From Gottschalkia purinilytica (GTDB taxonomy: Bacteria; Bacillota; Clostridia; Tissierellales; Gottschalkiaceae): 64,000 bases of DNA. Position 1 is the first letter of the stretch. Each line of letters opens with the position of its first letter. The position numbers and the translations under genes were made by a program. Of the stretch, positions 25,653-35,431 are shown one piece after another. Below the pieces are notes generated by a model, which ran no database searches, was not told the origin of the DNA, and saw only the letters and a list, made by a program, of their open reading frames with translations. The DNA is taken from the NCBI RefSeq assembly GCF_001190785.1, contig NZ_LGSS01000011.1:1-64000 (forward strand). Direction: 5' to 3'.

Positions 25653-28013
25653 ATGCTAAGTGAAAATACTATAAAAATATCTGTTAGAAATTTAGTGGAA
25701 TTTGTTCTTCGTTCTGGAGATTTGAATGTAAGATTTATGAGTGCAAATAGAGCATTAGAAGGAACTAAAGCTCATCAGAAAGTACAAAAAAATGCTGGTG
25801 AAAACTATAAATCTGAAGTTCACTTGTCATACGCATTGGAATATGGAGGATTTGTTTTTATTGTAGAAGGAAGAGCAGACGGCATAGTTCATATAGATGA
25901 TAAGGTATTGATAGATGAAATAAAGTCGACTACTAGACCTTTAGAAAGTATAGATGAAAATTATAACTCTCTTCATTGGGCACAAGCTAAATGTTACGGA
26001 TACATATATGGAAGACAAAATAATTTAAAAGAGATATCAATACAGTTAACCTACTTTAATATAGATACAGAGGAAGTAAAATATCTTGAAAAAGAGTTTA
26101 AAATAGATGAATTAGAATTGTTTTTTTATGATTTAGTAGATAAATATGTGGTTTGGGCTAATTTAACTAATGAAATATCAAAGAAGAGAGATGAGTCTAT
26201 AAGGGCTTTAACATTTCCTTTTGAGAGCTATAGAAAAGGACAAAGAGAATTAGCAATTTCAGTTTACAAGACTATATTAGATAAAAAGAAATTATTTGTA
26301 CAAGCACCTACTGGAATAGGAAAAACCATATCTACTATATTTCCTACTGTGAAAGCCATAGGTGAAGGGATAACATCTAAAATATTCTATTTAACTGCAA
26401 AAACTATAGCTAGACAAGTAGCAGAGGAAGCATTTAATGTAATGACGAAAAAAGGGCTATATATAAAAACAATAACTCTTACAGCTAAAGAAAAAATATG
26501 TTTTAAAGATGAAACTATCTGTAACCCAGAAAATTGTGAGTATGCTAAGGGACATTTTAATAGAGTAAATGAAGCAGTACTTGATGTTTTAAAAAGTGAG
26601 AATATAATAACTAGAGATATCGTAGAAATATATGCTAGAAAATATAAAGTTTGTCCTTTTGAATTTTCTCTAGATTTAAGCTTGTGGACTGATTGTATTA
26701 TATGTGACTATAACTATGCTTTCGATCCTAGAGCTAGCTTAAAGAGATTTTTCGAAGAAGAATCTGAGGGTTATACTTTTTTAATAGATGAGTGTCATAA
26801 TCTAGTAGACAGAGCTAGAGATATGTTTTCGGCAGAATTAAATAAGAAGAAATTTTTAGAAATGAGAAATATTTTCAAAAATATTGATTTAAATATATAT
26901 AAATCTCTTTCAAAAATTAACTCTTTTATGAATCAAACAAGAAAAAAATGTGAAGATAAAGGATATTTTATAGATTCAGAAGAAGAATTAGAGTTATATC
27001 CATTACTAAGAATGTTTATAATAAGGGCAGAGGAATGGATCATAAATAATGAACAAGAAGACGGACATAAGGAACTTTTAGAGTTATATTTCGAAGTAAT
27101 GTCATTTTTAAGAATATCTGAACTATACGATGATAAATTTGTAACCTATGGAGAAAAAGAAGATAGAGATGTTAGAATAAAGTTATTTTGTTTGGATCCT
27201 TCTTGCCTATTAGAAGAAACGATGAAAAAAGTAAGAAGTACAATTTTATTTTCGGCAACTCTTACTCCGTTAAAATACTTTAGATATATATTAGGAGGAA
27301 ATGATGAGGACTATACTATTAAGCTTGCTTCGCCTTTTGCAAAAGATAATTTATGTATAGCTATAGTAAATAATATTTCAACAAGGTATACAGATAGAGA
27401 TAAAACTTACGATATTATAATAGAATATATAAAACTAATTATATCTCAAAAACTAGGGAACTATTTTGTATTTTTTCCTTCTTATAAGTATATGAAAGAA
27501 GTATATATGAGATTTACAGAAAAATATCCAAGTATAAACTGTGTTTATCAAGACTTTAATATGAAAGAAAATGAAAAAGAAGATTTTATAAATATGTTTG
27601 AAGAAAATCCTAAAAATGAACTTGTAGCATTTGTAGTATTAGGAGGGATATTTTCAGAAGGAATAGACTTAAAAGGTAATAAACTTATAGGATCAATAAT
27701 AATAGGGGTAGGATTACCACAAATTTGTCTTGAAAGAAATATTATAAGAGAATATTTTAACTCTAAGAATAACATGGGATATGAATATGCTTATATGTAT
27801 CCTGGTATGAATAAAGTTCTTCAGGGTGCAGGAAGGGTTATAAGATCAGAAAGAGACAAAGGAATAATTATACTTATCGATGATAGATTTTCACAAAGCA
27901 AGTATAGAAGTCTTTTTCCAAATGAATGGACTCATAATGTAACTATAAAAAGTCCATATCATGCTGAACATTTAATAGATAAGTTTTGGAAAGAAAACTC
28001 TTGTGAAAAATAA
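25653..28013 (+). CDS. DinG/XPD-like DNA helicase with N-terminal PD-(D/E)XK-type domain
   Basis: A 786-residue superfamily 2 helicase. Residues about 1-165 resemble a Cas4/RecB-type nuclease fold with VEGRADGIV ... VLIDEIKST (Asp77, Glu89, Lys91). Then come Walker A QAPTGIGKT (about Lys224), the iron-sulfur cysteines KICFKDETICNPENC ... KVCPF/DCIICDYNYAF, the DECH box (LIDECHNL), TILFSATLTPL, and C-terminal motifs V/VI (GIFSEGIDLKG, LQGAGRVIRSERD). It should unwind DNA 5'-3' in repair and may also cut it. ATG 25653 is preferred over TTG 25644, 10 nt after AAAGG. It appears monocistronic. Confidence 0.88.
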   Translation: MLSENTIKISVRNLVEFVLRSGDLNVRFMSANRALEGTKAHQKVQKNAGENYKSEVHLSYALEYGGFVFIVEGRADGIVHIDDKVLIDEIKSTTRPLESIDENYNSLHWAQAKCYGYIYGRQNNLKEISIQLTYFNIDTEEVKYLEKEFKIDELELFFYDLVDKYVVWANLTNEISKKRDESIRALTFPFESYRKGQRELAISVYKTILDKKKLFVQAPTGIGKTISTIFPTVKAIGEGITSKIFYLTAKTIARQVAEEAFNVMTKKGLYIKTITLTAKEKICFKDETICNPENCEYAKGHFNRVNEAVLDVLKSENIITRDIVEIYARKYKVCPFEFSLDLSLWTDCIICDYNYAFDPRASLKRFFEEESEGYTFLIDECHNLVDRARDMFSAELNKKKFLEMRNIFKNIDLNIYKSLSKINSFMNQTRKKCEDKGYFIDSEEELELYPLLRMFIIRAEEWIINNEQEDGHKELLELYFEVMSFLRISELYDDKFVTYGEKEDRDVRIKLFCLDPSCLLEETMKKVRSTILFSATLTPLKYFRYILGGNDEDYTIKLASPFAKDNLCIAIVNNISTRYTDRDKTYDIIIEYIKLIISQKLGNYFVFFPSYKYMKEVYMRFTEKYPSINCVYQDFNMKENEKEDFINMFEENPKNELVAFVVLGGIFSEGIDLKGNKLIGSIIIGVGLPQICLERNIIREYFNSKNNMGYEYAYMYPGMNKVLQGAGRVIRSERDKGIIILIDDRFSQSKYRSLFPNEWTHNVTIKSPYHAEHLIDKFWKENSCEK

Positions 28014-28200
28014 AAAAAATTCTAGGTACAGATAAAATTATCATTGCAATATTCCTACAATAGTGTCATACTAGACAGGAGATAAAATTTTTAAGTCATT
28101 TCTACTAAGATTTAAGAAGATTAAAAACATTCCTACTTTTTTGGTAAGCAATGTATATCTATTTTAAATCTTATTTAAATAAAAAAGGAGGAATGTTGAA

Positions 28201-28365
28201 ATGGCAGATAAAACAATAGTTTGTAAAGATTGTAGTAAAGAATTCATATTCACTGAAGGAGAACAAGCTTTCTATAAAGAAAAAGGTTTTGAAAATGAAC
28301 CTCAAAGATGTCCAGATTGTAGAAAAGCAAGAAAACAACAAAACAATAGAGGATTTAGAAGATAA
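28201..28365 (+). CDS. Small zinc-ribbon protein
   Basis: A 54-residue protein starting ATG 28201 after AAAAGGAGG. Two CxxC pairs (VCKDC at 8-11 and RCPDC at 37-40) form one zinc ribbon. Between them is FIFTEGEQAFYKEKGFENEP, the pattern of the 'probable zinc-ribbon' family common in clostridia. A basic tail (RKARKQQNNRGFRR) suggests nucleic-acid binding. Its exact role is unknown. A perfect terminator follows. The 180-bp upstream gap may hold a structured leader. Confidence 0.85.
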   Translation: MADKTIVCKDCSKEFIFTEGEQAFYKEKGFENEPQRCPDCRKARKQQNNRGFRR

Positions 28366-28378
28366 TTTTACTTAAATA

Positions 28379-28409
28379 AAACCTACAAGACATGTCTTGT
28401 AGGTTTTTA
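28379..28409 (+). terminator. Terminator of the zinc-ribbon gene
   Basis: AAACCTACAAGACA and TGTCTTGTAGGTTT form a perfect self-complementary hairpin ending in a T run. Confidence 0.9.
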
Positions 28410-28526
28410 GTTTATGTAAGTTATTTACTATTAAAACTATTTCAAGAATATGTTGACTGAACTTAAATTGACATATATACTTTACTTAAAATATTTTTAA
28501 AATTCAAAAAGTTAGGAGTAGATGCT

Positions 28527-29600
28527 ATGAAGTTACCTCCTTTAAAGTTGGGAGACTTAGTTGCAAAAGTTCCAATAGTACAAGGAGCTATGGGGATAGG
28601 CGTCTCATTATCCAAATTAGCTTCATCTGTAGCTAATGAAGGTGGAATAGGAGTTATATCAGGAGTACAAATTGGATATGAAGAATCTGATTTTGAAACT
28701 AATAGTTATGCGGCTAACATAAGGGCCCTTAGAGCTCATATTAGAAAAGCTAGAGAACTAAGCCCAAATGGTATTTTGGGAGTTAATCTTATGGTTGCTA
28801 TAAAAAACTATAAGGATATGGTTAAGACAGCAATAGAAGAAAAGATAGATTTAATTGTTTCAGGAGCAGGATTACCTATGGATTTACCAGAAATGATAAA
28901 AGAAACTAAAACAAAGCTAGCACCTATAGTATCTTCTGGTAAAGCAGCGGCTTTGATATCTAAGATGTGGGATAGAAAATTTGATTATATACCAGATATG
29001 GTAATAGTAGAAGGACCAGAAGCCGGAGGACACCTAGGATTTTCCAAAGAGGAAATAAATGGCAAATCAGCTACTAAACTAGAAAAAATAGTAAAGGATG
29101 TTATAGTTGCATTAAAACCTTATGAGGAAAAATATAATAAACCTATTCCTGTTATTGCTGCAGGAGGAATATATGATGGATTTGATATAGCTAAGTATAT
29201 TAAACTAGGCGCTTCAGGAGTACAAATGGCTACTAGATTTGTAGCCACAGAAGAATGTGATGCCCATATAAATTTTAAACAAGCATATGTTAAAGCAAGT
29301 GCAAGTGAAGTAGGACTGGTGAAGAGTCCAGTTGGAATGCCAGGAAGAGCTATATATAATAATCTGACACAAAAATTAGAAAAAGGTAATATAGCAGTTA
29401 AGAAATGTTATGATTGTTTAAGACCTTGTGATCCTAAAAATACCCCTTATTGTATTTCAAAAGCCTTGATTGATTCTGTCAAAGGAGATGTTGAAGAGGG
29501 GTTAGTGTTTGCAGGTAGCAATGCTCATCGTATTGATAAAATAGTCAGTGTAAAAGAACTAATGGCTAGCTTAGTACTTGAAGCTGAAGGAGCTTTATAA
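28527..29600 (+). CDS. Nitronate monooxygenase-family flavoenzyme
   Basis: A 357-residue FMN-binding TIM barrel (2-nitropropane dioxygenase/NMO family). Visible elements are PIVQGAMGIGVSLSKLA at the N-terminus, GGIGVISG, VIVEGPEAGGHLG (catalytic-loop His), IPVIAAGGIYDG and LGASGVQMATRFVATEECDAH (phosphate-binding region). A C-terminal cysteine cluster (KKCYDCLRPCDP...YCISKAL) is typical of the clostridial subgroup. Members oxidise nitronates or act as enoyl-ACP reductase FabK-like enzymes; the absence of fatty-acid synthesis neighbours favours detoxification. GGAG precedes ATG 28527. Confidence 0.88.
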   Translation: MKLPPLKLGDLVAKVPIVQGAMGIGVSLSKLASSVANEGGIGVISGVQIGYEESDFETNSYAANIRALRAHIRKARELSPNGILGVNLMVAIKNYKDMVKTAIEEKIDLIVSGAGLPMDLPEMIKETKTKLAPIVSSGKAAALISKMWDRKFDYIPDMVIVEGPEAGGHLGFSKEEINGKSATKLEKIVKDVIVALKPYEEKYNKPIPVIAAGGIYDGFDIAKYIKLGASGVQMATRFVATEECDAHINFKQAYVKASASEVGLVKSPVGMPGRAIYNNLTQKLEKGNIAVKKCYDCLRPCDPKNTPYCISKALIDSVKGDVEEGLVFAGSNAHRIDKIVSVKELMASLVLEAEGAL

Positions 29601-29676
29601 AATAATCGATTAATAGATAAGATATTTTATATTTACGCTAGTTATAATATAGATTTAAATGCGATAGAATTTAGCT

Positions 29677-29710
29677 TCTCCCTTTATGTATACATAAAGG
29701 GAGATTTTTA
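29677..29710 (+). terminator. Terminator of the nitronate monooxygenase gene
   Basis: TCTCCCTTTATGTA is followed at once by its complement TACATAAAGGGAGA and then TTTTTA, a 14-bp perfect inverted repeat. Confidence 0.85.
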
Positions 29711-29768
29711 TTTGCTTACTTGGTAAATAATATGATTATTAGTATAATCATAAAGTCAAGGAGGAAAT

Positions 29769-30740
29769 ATGTTTAAAGAAATAAGAAATCCGGATCTTTA
29801 TCATGGTGTAAATAGAAAAAAGAATTTTTTTGAAGGATGGTATTTTAAAATAGTAGATAAAAACTGTGATAATGTATTTGCCTTCATACCAGGAATAGCT
29901 AAAGGAAATAGCTTAAAATTCAATCATTCTTTTATTCAGGTTTTAGATGGTAAAAAAGTGAAATACAACTATATTAAATTTAATAGTAGTAGTTTTAAAT
30001 TCAAAAAAGATAAATTTTCTATAGCTATAGAAGATAATAATTTTTCACTTAGTGGTATAAGTCTTAATATTAATAATGAAAAAGATAATATTAGTGGTAA
30101 TATCAAATTTGAAAATGTTAAGAAGTGGCCAGATTCTATAGTTAATCCTGGAAGCATGGGATTTTATAATTACCTTACTTTTATGGAGTGCTATAGTCAT
30201 GTCTGTTGTATCGACGGAAATATTATTGGAGGTTTAAACATAAATGGAGATTATATAGACTTTACAGGAGGAAAAGTCTATATAGAAAAAAATTGGGGAA
30301 GATCATTTCCTAAATCTTGGATATGGATACAATCTAATTCATTTGATAACAAGAGAGTAGCATTTACATGTTCAATAGGAAGAGTTCCTTTTATATGTAC
30401 TACTTTTAGTGGATTTTTAGTATCAATTATGGTTGAAGATAAGTTTTATAAATTCACAACTATAAATAGAAGTAAGATGAAAATTATAAAAAAAGATAAT
30501 GATGTAAATATAGTTTTCACGAAAGGTCGCTTGAATTTAAATGTTATGACTTATAGTAATAAATATGAATTCATACAATGTAAAGGTCCTAAAGATGGTA
30601 ATATGATACCATTAGTTGATGAAAGTTTAAATGGAAAAATAACTGTGGAATTATTTAATAATAAAATAAATGAAACTATATTTAAAGGTGTAGGTAATTG
30701 TGCAGGAATAGAGTATGGAGGAGAAATGCAAATTTTATAA
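29769..30740 (+). CDS. Tocopherol-cyclase-family protein
   Basis: A 323-residue protein of the tocopherol cyclase (VTE1-like) family. Characteristic patterns are NFFEGWYFKIVD near the N-terminus, IPGIAKG, NPGSMGFYNYLTFMECYSH in the middle and GKVYIEKNWGRSFPKSWIW. Plant and cyanobacterial members close the chromanol ring of tocopherols. Firmicute homologues have no known quinone substrate and are uncharacterised, so only the fold is asserted. No signal peptide or membrane segment is evident. AAGGAGG precedes ATG 29769, and it stands alone between terminator and tRNA. Confidence 0.8.
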   Translation: MFKEIRNPDLYHGVNRKKNFFEGWYFKIVDKNCDNVFAFIPGIAKGNSLKFNHSFIQVLDGKKVKYNYIKFNSSSFKFKKDKFSIAIEDNNFSLSGISLNINNEKDNISGNIKFENVKKWPDSIVNPGSMGFYNYLTFMECYSHVCCIDGNIIGGLNINGDYIDFTGGKVYIEKNWGRSFPKSWIWIQSNSFDNKRVAFTCSIGRVPFICTTFSGFLVSIMVEDKFYKFTTINRSKMKIIKKDNDVNIVFTKGRLNLNVMTYSNKYEFIQCKGPKDGNMIPLVDESLNGKITVELFNNKINETIFKGVGNCAGIEYGGEMQIL

Positions 30741-30758
30741 AAAAACTTTAAAAAAGTA

Positions 30759-30786
30759 TTGACATTATATTTGAAAGTGATATAAT
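30759..30786 (+). promoter_or_regulatory. Sigma-A promoter of tRNA-Leu
   Basis: TTGACA (30759-30764) and TATAAT (30781-30786) are both perfect consensus hexamers with a 16-bp spacer, 43 bp upstream of the mature tRNA. Confidence 0.85.
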
Positions 30787-30828
30787 AGTATTTGTCCTTA
30801 AAAAACAATTAAAAAATAAATACTTCAT

Positions 30829-30913
30829 GCGGAAGTGGCGGAACTGGCAGACGCGCTAGACTTAGGATCTAGTGCCATACGGCGTGGGGGTTCAAGTCCT
30901 CTCTTCCGCACCA
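30829..30913 (+). tRNA. tRNA-Leu (anticodon TAG)
   Basis: An 85-nt class II tRNA. The acceptor strands GCGGAAG and CTTCCGC pair fully, with discriminator A and encoded CCA (30911-30913). The anticodon arm CTAGA-CTTAGGA-TCTAG gives anticodon TAG, decoding CUA and related Leu codons. The long variable arm (TGCCATACGGCG) and T loop GTTCAAG are as expected for tRNA-Leu. Confidence 0.97.
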
Positions 30914-30916
30914 TTT

Positions 30917-30945
30917 AACCAATGGATTATCCATTGGTTTTTTTC
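30917..30945 (+). terminator. Terminator of tRNA-Leu
   Basis: AACCAATGGA and TCCATTGGTT form a 10-bp stem around TTA, followed by a T run a few bases after the tRNA CCA end. Confidence 0.92.
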
Positions 30946-31281
30946 ATATTCACATATATATGCTGGTTCGTATAATATACTTAATAAGTAACAAATTTAA
31001 TAGATGAATACATTTATAAATACGGTCATTTCCAACATTGGACATCAAAAAATTTTGTGTTATAATATAATGGTTAATTATGAAAACAACGTTTTAGGTA
31101 CTTAGAATAAAGGACAGCCTATAAACTCTAAAAATTGCTTTTTTATTTGAATATATCTATCTGTAGCGTCATATTTAACCATTATAAACTAAATGAACGT
31201 TAATTATATTTTAAAAGAAGAATAAGTTAAAAGAAGAATAAGCTTGTTGGATAATTTATAAAATCTAAGGAGGAATTTTTA

Positions 31282-32568
31282 ATGAGTTCAAAAATTGAAA
31301 AAAAGGAAAAGAATCAAGTTACACTAAAGATCGAAGTAGATGCACAAACTTTTGAAAAAGGAGTACAAAGTGCTTATAACAAAAACAAAGGCAAATTCAA
31401 TATTCATGGATTTAGAAAGGGAAAAGCTCCAAGAAAAATTATAGAATTAAACTATGGAGAAGGAGTATTTTATGAAGAAGCTATAAATATAATATTCCCT
31501 GAAGTATACGAAGCAGCTATAAAAGAACACGGATTAGATCCAGTTGCTAGACCAGATTTAGATGTTGAAGCTATAGAAAAAGGAAAACCGGTAGTATTTG
31601 TAGTAGATGTTACAGTTAAACCTGAAGTAAATCTAGGAGACTATAAAGGTATAGAAGTAGAAAAAGTTGAGTATAATGTTACTGATGAAGATGTTAATGA
31701 AGAATTAAAAACAATACAAAATAGAAATGCAAGAATAATTGAAGCAGAAGATAGACCTGTTAAAGAGGGAGATATACTTACTATAGATTATTCTGGGTTT
31801 GTAGGAGAAGAGCAATTCGAAGGTGGAACAGCTGAAAATCAAACACTAGAAATAGGATCAGGAGCATTTATTCCAGGATTTGAAGAACAATTAGTTGGAA
31901 AAAACAAAGATGAGGAAGTAGAAGTAAAAGTAACTTTCCCAGAAGAATATCATGCTGAAAACTTAGCAGGAAAAGAAGCTATATTTAAAGTAACAATACA
32001 TGAAATAAAAGTAAAAGAATTACCTGAGTTAGATGACGAGTTAGCTAAAGATGTTAGTGAATTTGATACATTAGAAGAACTAAAAAAAGATATAAAAGTA
32101 AGATTAGAAGAACAAGCTAAAAATAAAGAAAAAGTAGAAATAGAAAATAAAATTATAGAAAAAGCTTGTGAATTAAGCGAAGTTGAAATTCCAGAAGCTA
32201 TGATTGAAAGACAAATAGATGTTAATGTAAATGAATTTGGTTATAGACTAAGCTATCAAGGTTTAGATCTATCAAAATATCTTGAATTAACAGGTATGGA
32301 ATTTAGTGATTTTAGAGCACAATTCAAAGAAGATGCTGAAAAGTTTGTAAAAGGTGATTTAGTAATAGAAGCTATAGGTAAAAAAGAAGGAATTGAAGCT
32401 AGTGAAGAAGAACTAAATAATGAGATAGAAAAATTATCTAAGCAATATGGTCAAGATGTAGATAAGTTCACAAAGAACTTAGATGAAAATGATTTAGATT
32501 ATATAAAAATGGGAATAATTAAAAGAAAGGCAATAGACTTTTTAGTAGATAGTGCTAAATTAGTTTAA
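31282..32568 (+). CDS. tig: Trigger factor
   Basis: A 428-residue ribosome-associated chaperone and peptidyl-prolyl isomerase. The ribosome-binding signature [17 protein letters not shown] lies at about 38-54. The FKBP-type domain occupies about 150-245 ([21 protein letters not shown] ... [10 protein letters not shown]). The remaining helical C-terminus forms the substrate-holding arms. AAGGAGG precedes ATG 31282. It begins the conserved tig-clpP-clpX block, 41 nt before clpP. A direct repeat of AAAAGAAGAATAAG (about 31213-31241) lies in its leader. Confidence 0.97.
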   Translation: MSSKIEKKEKNQVTLKIEVDAQTFEKGVQSAYNKNKGKFNIHGFRKGKAPRKIIELNYGEGVFYEEAINIIFPEVYEAAIKEHGLDPVARPDLDVEAIEKGKPVVFVVDVTVKPEVNLGDYKGIEVEKVEYNVTDEDVNEELKTIQNRNARIIEAEDRPVKEGDILTIDYSGFVGEEQFEGGTAENQTLEIGSGAFIPGFEEQLVGKNKDEEVEVKVTFPEEYHAENLAGKEAIFKVTIHEIKVKELPELDDELAKDVSEFDTLEELKKDIKVRLEEQAKNKEKVEIENKIIEKACELSEVEIPEAMIERQIDVNVNEFGYRLSYQGLDLSKYLELTGMEFSDFRAQFKEDAEKFVKGDLVIEAIGKKEGIEASEEELNNEIEKLSKQYGQDVDKFTKNLDENDLDYIKMGIIKRKAIDFLVDSAKLV

Positions 32569-32609
32569 AAGTTAGTTGTCTAATAAGCAATTTTCAGGAG
32601 GGGATAAAT

Positions 32610-33194
32610 ATGGCTTTGGTACCAGTAGTCGTTGAACAAACAAATAGAGGGGAAAGGTCATATGATATTTATTCTAGACTTTTAAAAGATAGAATTATCT
32701 TTATAAATGATGAAATAAATGACGTTACTGCTAGTCTAGTAGTAGCACAACTTTTGTTCTTGGAAGCAGAGGATCCAGATAAAGATATACAAATATATAT
32801 AAATAGTCCAGGAGGATCGATAACTTCCGGATTTGCTATATATGATACTATGCAATATATAAAACCAGATGTTTCAACTATATGCATAGGTATGGCTGCC
32901 AGTATGGGAGCTTTCTTACTTGCTGCTGGAACAAAAGGAAAGAGATATGCTCTTCCAAATGCAGAAGTTATGATTCATCAGCCACTTGGGGGAACTAGAG
33001 GGCAAGCAGAGGACATAAGAATACACGCAGAAAGAATAATAAAAATGAAACATAAAATAAACAAGATACTAAGTGAAAGGACAGGTCAACCTCTAGAGAA
33101 AATAGAGAAAGATACAGACAGAGATAACTACATGTCTGCTGAAGAGGCTAAAGGGTATGGTTTAATTGATGAAGTTATAACATTTAAGAAATAA
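32610..33194 (+). CDS. clpP: ATP-dependent Clp protease proteolytic subunit
   Basis: A 194-residue serine protease that forms the tetradecameric chamber of ClpXP. Catalytic residues are Ser in [14 protein letters not shown] (about 97), His in [16 protein letters not shown] (about 122) and Asp in [14 protein letters not shown] (about 171). [11 protein letters not shown] marks the oxyanion strand. Length is typical. GGAGGGG precedes ATG 32610. clpX follows after 21 nt, so the protease and its unfoldase are cotranscribed. Confidence 0.98.
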   Translation: MALVPVVVEQTNRGERSYDIYSRLLKDRIIFINDEINDVTASLVVAQLLFLEAEDPDKDIQIYINSPGGSITSGFAIYDTMQYIKPDVSTICIGMAASMGAFLLAAGTKGKRYALPNAEVMIHQPLGGTRGQAEDIRIHAERIIKMKHKINKILSERTGQPLEKIEKDTDRDNYMSAEEAKGYGLIDEVITFKK

Positions 33195-33215
33195 CATTGT
33201 AAGCGAGGTGTGACA

Positions 33216-34493
33216 ATGTCAAAATTTGATGACAAGCAGCTTAAATGCTCTTTTTGTGGAAAATCTCAAGAACAAGTGAGAAGACTTGTTGCTGGTCCAT
33301 CTAATGTTTATATTTGTGATGAGTGTATAGAATTATGTCAAGAAATAATAGAAGAAGAATTTGAAGATGCAATAGATATAGATTTAAAAGATCTTCCAAA
33401 ACCAGCAGAAATAAAAGAGATATTAGATGAGTATGTAGTACAACAAGATAAAGCTAAAAAAGCTCTAGCTGTTGCAGTTTATAACCATTACAAGAGAATA
33501 AACAAGAAATCTTCAAATAATGAAGTTGAGGTACACAAAAGTAACATAGTTATGATAGGACCTACTGGATCTGGAAAAACACTACTTGCACAAACTTTAG
33601 CAAAAATATTAAATGTACCTTTTGCTATAGCTGATGCTACTTCTTTAACAGAAGCTGGATATGTTGGAGAAGATGTTGAGAATATTCTCTTAAAACTTAT
33701 TCAGTCAGCTGACTATGATGTAGAAAGAGCTGAGAAAGGTATAATTTATATAGATGAGATAGATAAAATAGCAAGAAAATCAGAAAATCCTTCTATAACT
33801 AGGGATGTTAGTGGAGAAGGGGTTCAACAAGCTTTACTTAAAATTCTTGAAGGAACCGTTGCTAGTGTTCCTCCGCAAGGAGGAAGAAAGCATCCTCACC
33901 AAGAATTTATACAAATAGATACTACTAACGTATTATTTATAGTTGGTGGAGCATTTGATGGAATAGACAGTATTATCCAAAGAAGAACTGGCAAAAAGTC
34001 TATAGGATTTGGAGCTGAAATTCAAAGTAAAGAAATTAAAGACTTAGGAAAATTACTAGAAGATTTACAACCTGAGGATTTATTGAAATTTGGTTTGATA
34101 CCAGAATTTGTTGGAAGACTTCCAGTTATGGTTACTCTTAATCAACTTGATAAAAAATCATTGGTTGATATATTAACTAAGCCTAAAAACGCTTTAGTAA
34201 AACAATATAAAGAATTATTTGCAATGGATGAAGTTGAACTTGAGATCGATCAAGAAGCTTTAGAAGTAGTTGCAGAAAAGGCTATAGAAAGAAAAACTGG
34301 AGCTAGAGGATTAAGAGGAATACTTGAAGAATCAATGTTAGATATTATGTATGATATACCATCTCGTGAAGATATAGAGAAGTGTATCATAACAAAAGAA
34401 ACTATCTCACAGAAAAAAGAACCAACATTAGTTCTTTCTGAAAAAAGAAAGAAAAAGCAAGTGAAAAAATCAGATAAAGAGACTGCATCATAA
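33216..34493 (+). CDS. clpX: ATP-dependent Clp protease ATP-binding subunit ClpX
   Basis: A 425-residue AAA+ unfoldase that feeds substrates to ClpP. The N-terminal zinc-binding domain has CSFC ... ICDECIELC (about 10-38). Walker A is GPTGSGKT, Walker [11 protein letters not shown], sensor [10 protein letters not shown], and RGLRGILE is in the C-terminal subdomain. An IGFGA segment, the ClpP-contacting loop, is present. GTG 33210 is in frame but overlaps the GAGGTG ribosome site, so ATG 33216 is taken. Unlike in many relatives, lon does not follow directly; a 13.7-kb block intervenes. Confidence 0.97.
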   Translation: MSKFDDKQLKCSFCGKSQEQVRRLVAGPSNVYICDECIELCQEIIEEEFEDAIDIDLKDLPKPAEIKEILDEYVVQQDKAKKALAVAVYNHYKRINKKSSNNEVEVHKSNIVMIGPTGSGKTLLAQTLAKILNVPFAIADATSLTEAGYVGEDVENILLKLIQSADYDVERAEKGIIYIDEIDKIARKSENPSITRDVSGEGVQQALLKILEGTVASVPPQGGRKHPHQEFIQIDTTNVLFIVGGAFDGIDSIIQRRTGKKSIGFGAEIQSKEIKDLGKLLEDLQPEDLLKFGLIPEFVGRLPVMVTLNQLDKKSLVDILTKPKNALVKQYKELFAMDEVELEIDQEALEVVAEKAIERKTGARGLRGILEESMLDIMYDIPSREDIEKCIITKETISQKKEPTLVLSEKRKKKQVKKSDKETAS

Positions 34494-34521
34494 AAATAAG
34501 ACAATACTAAAATTTAAAATT

Positions 34522-34574
34522 ATCCCATGACTATAAAGTTAAAAGAGACTTATAGTCATGGGATTTTATTTTGC
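34522..34574 (+). terminator. Terminator of tig-clpP-clpX
   Basis: ATCCCATGACTATAA pairs with TTATAGTCATGGGAT around a loop of about 15 nt, followed by a T-rich stretch. Confidence 0.85.
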
Positions 34575-35431
34575 TATTAAAATCTTTATTGTTAATTTTA
34601 CATTATTATTTTCCATAGTAAGAAGTATAATAGTCTAAAAAATAAAGGTAAAATCAATATTTAAAAGTTATTGATTTGACTTTTTTAGATGAATCTGATG
34701 AAGAGCTTTTATATCAATATTGAGTCTATTATGTATATATTATGCATGAAGTAGTATTTCTTATGTGATTCATGTATAATATTTGCTATATTTACATCAT
34801 AAGTACTAATTAACATAAATTATGATATAATTGTAGACATATAGTAAATAAGATAATACATGCCAAATAGGAATTGGAGATAAAAAAGTTATATAATTGT
34901 AAATTATAAGGTTAGAATACTAATAACTTTAAAAATTTAATTATCAGTTATAGTTAAATATAAAGATTTATTAACTAAACTTTAATTTATAAAAATATTA
35001 TTAATATACTAAACATATCAAAATATATCTTTTTCTGACTAAATAGATTTTAAAAGTCAGTTATAGTTATTTTGATACCATTGTTTTATCCTTAACTATT
35101 TTATTATTAAGTTTACATTGTTTATATATTAAGACTTAGAGTTGAAAGAAATAAATGATTTAATTGTATTTTAGATTACCATAATTTGCGTTATTTATGT
35201 AGTTATAAATTTCTTTAATTTAGTTAAACTATTTATAGTTGTATTTGGCATAGTTCTTATCTCAGTGTTTTTTACTTGTGTGATAGCTTTTATTTAACAC
35301 TAAGGAAAGATTTATGCCAACTTTTATTTTTTGGCAGTATTATCAATTAAACTTTTGCTTTTCCAGAGCTAAAGTTTATAATAAGGATAAGATAAATCTA
35401 AAGAAATTTTATCACATAGTTGAGGTGAGAT
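34575..35431. other. 860-bp gap before the LacI-type regulator
   Basis: Very AT-rich. Near 35176-35297 one + frame encodes a hydrophobic stretch (YVVINFFNLVKLFIVVFGIV) that ends in a stop, but it has no start codon or ribosome site, so it is either a gene scar or chance. No RNA gene, repeat or palindromic operator is evident. This gap marks the left edge of the block inserted between clpX and lon. Confidence 0.4.
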
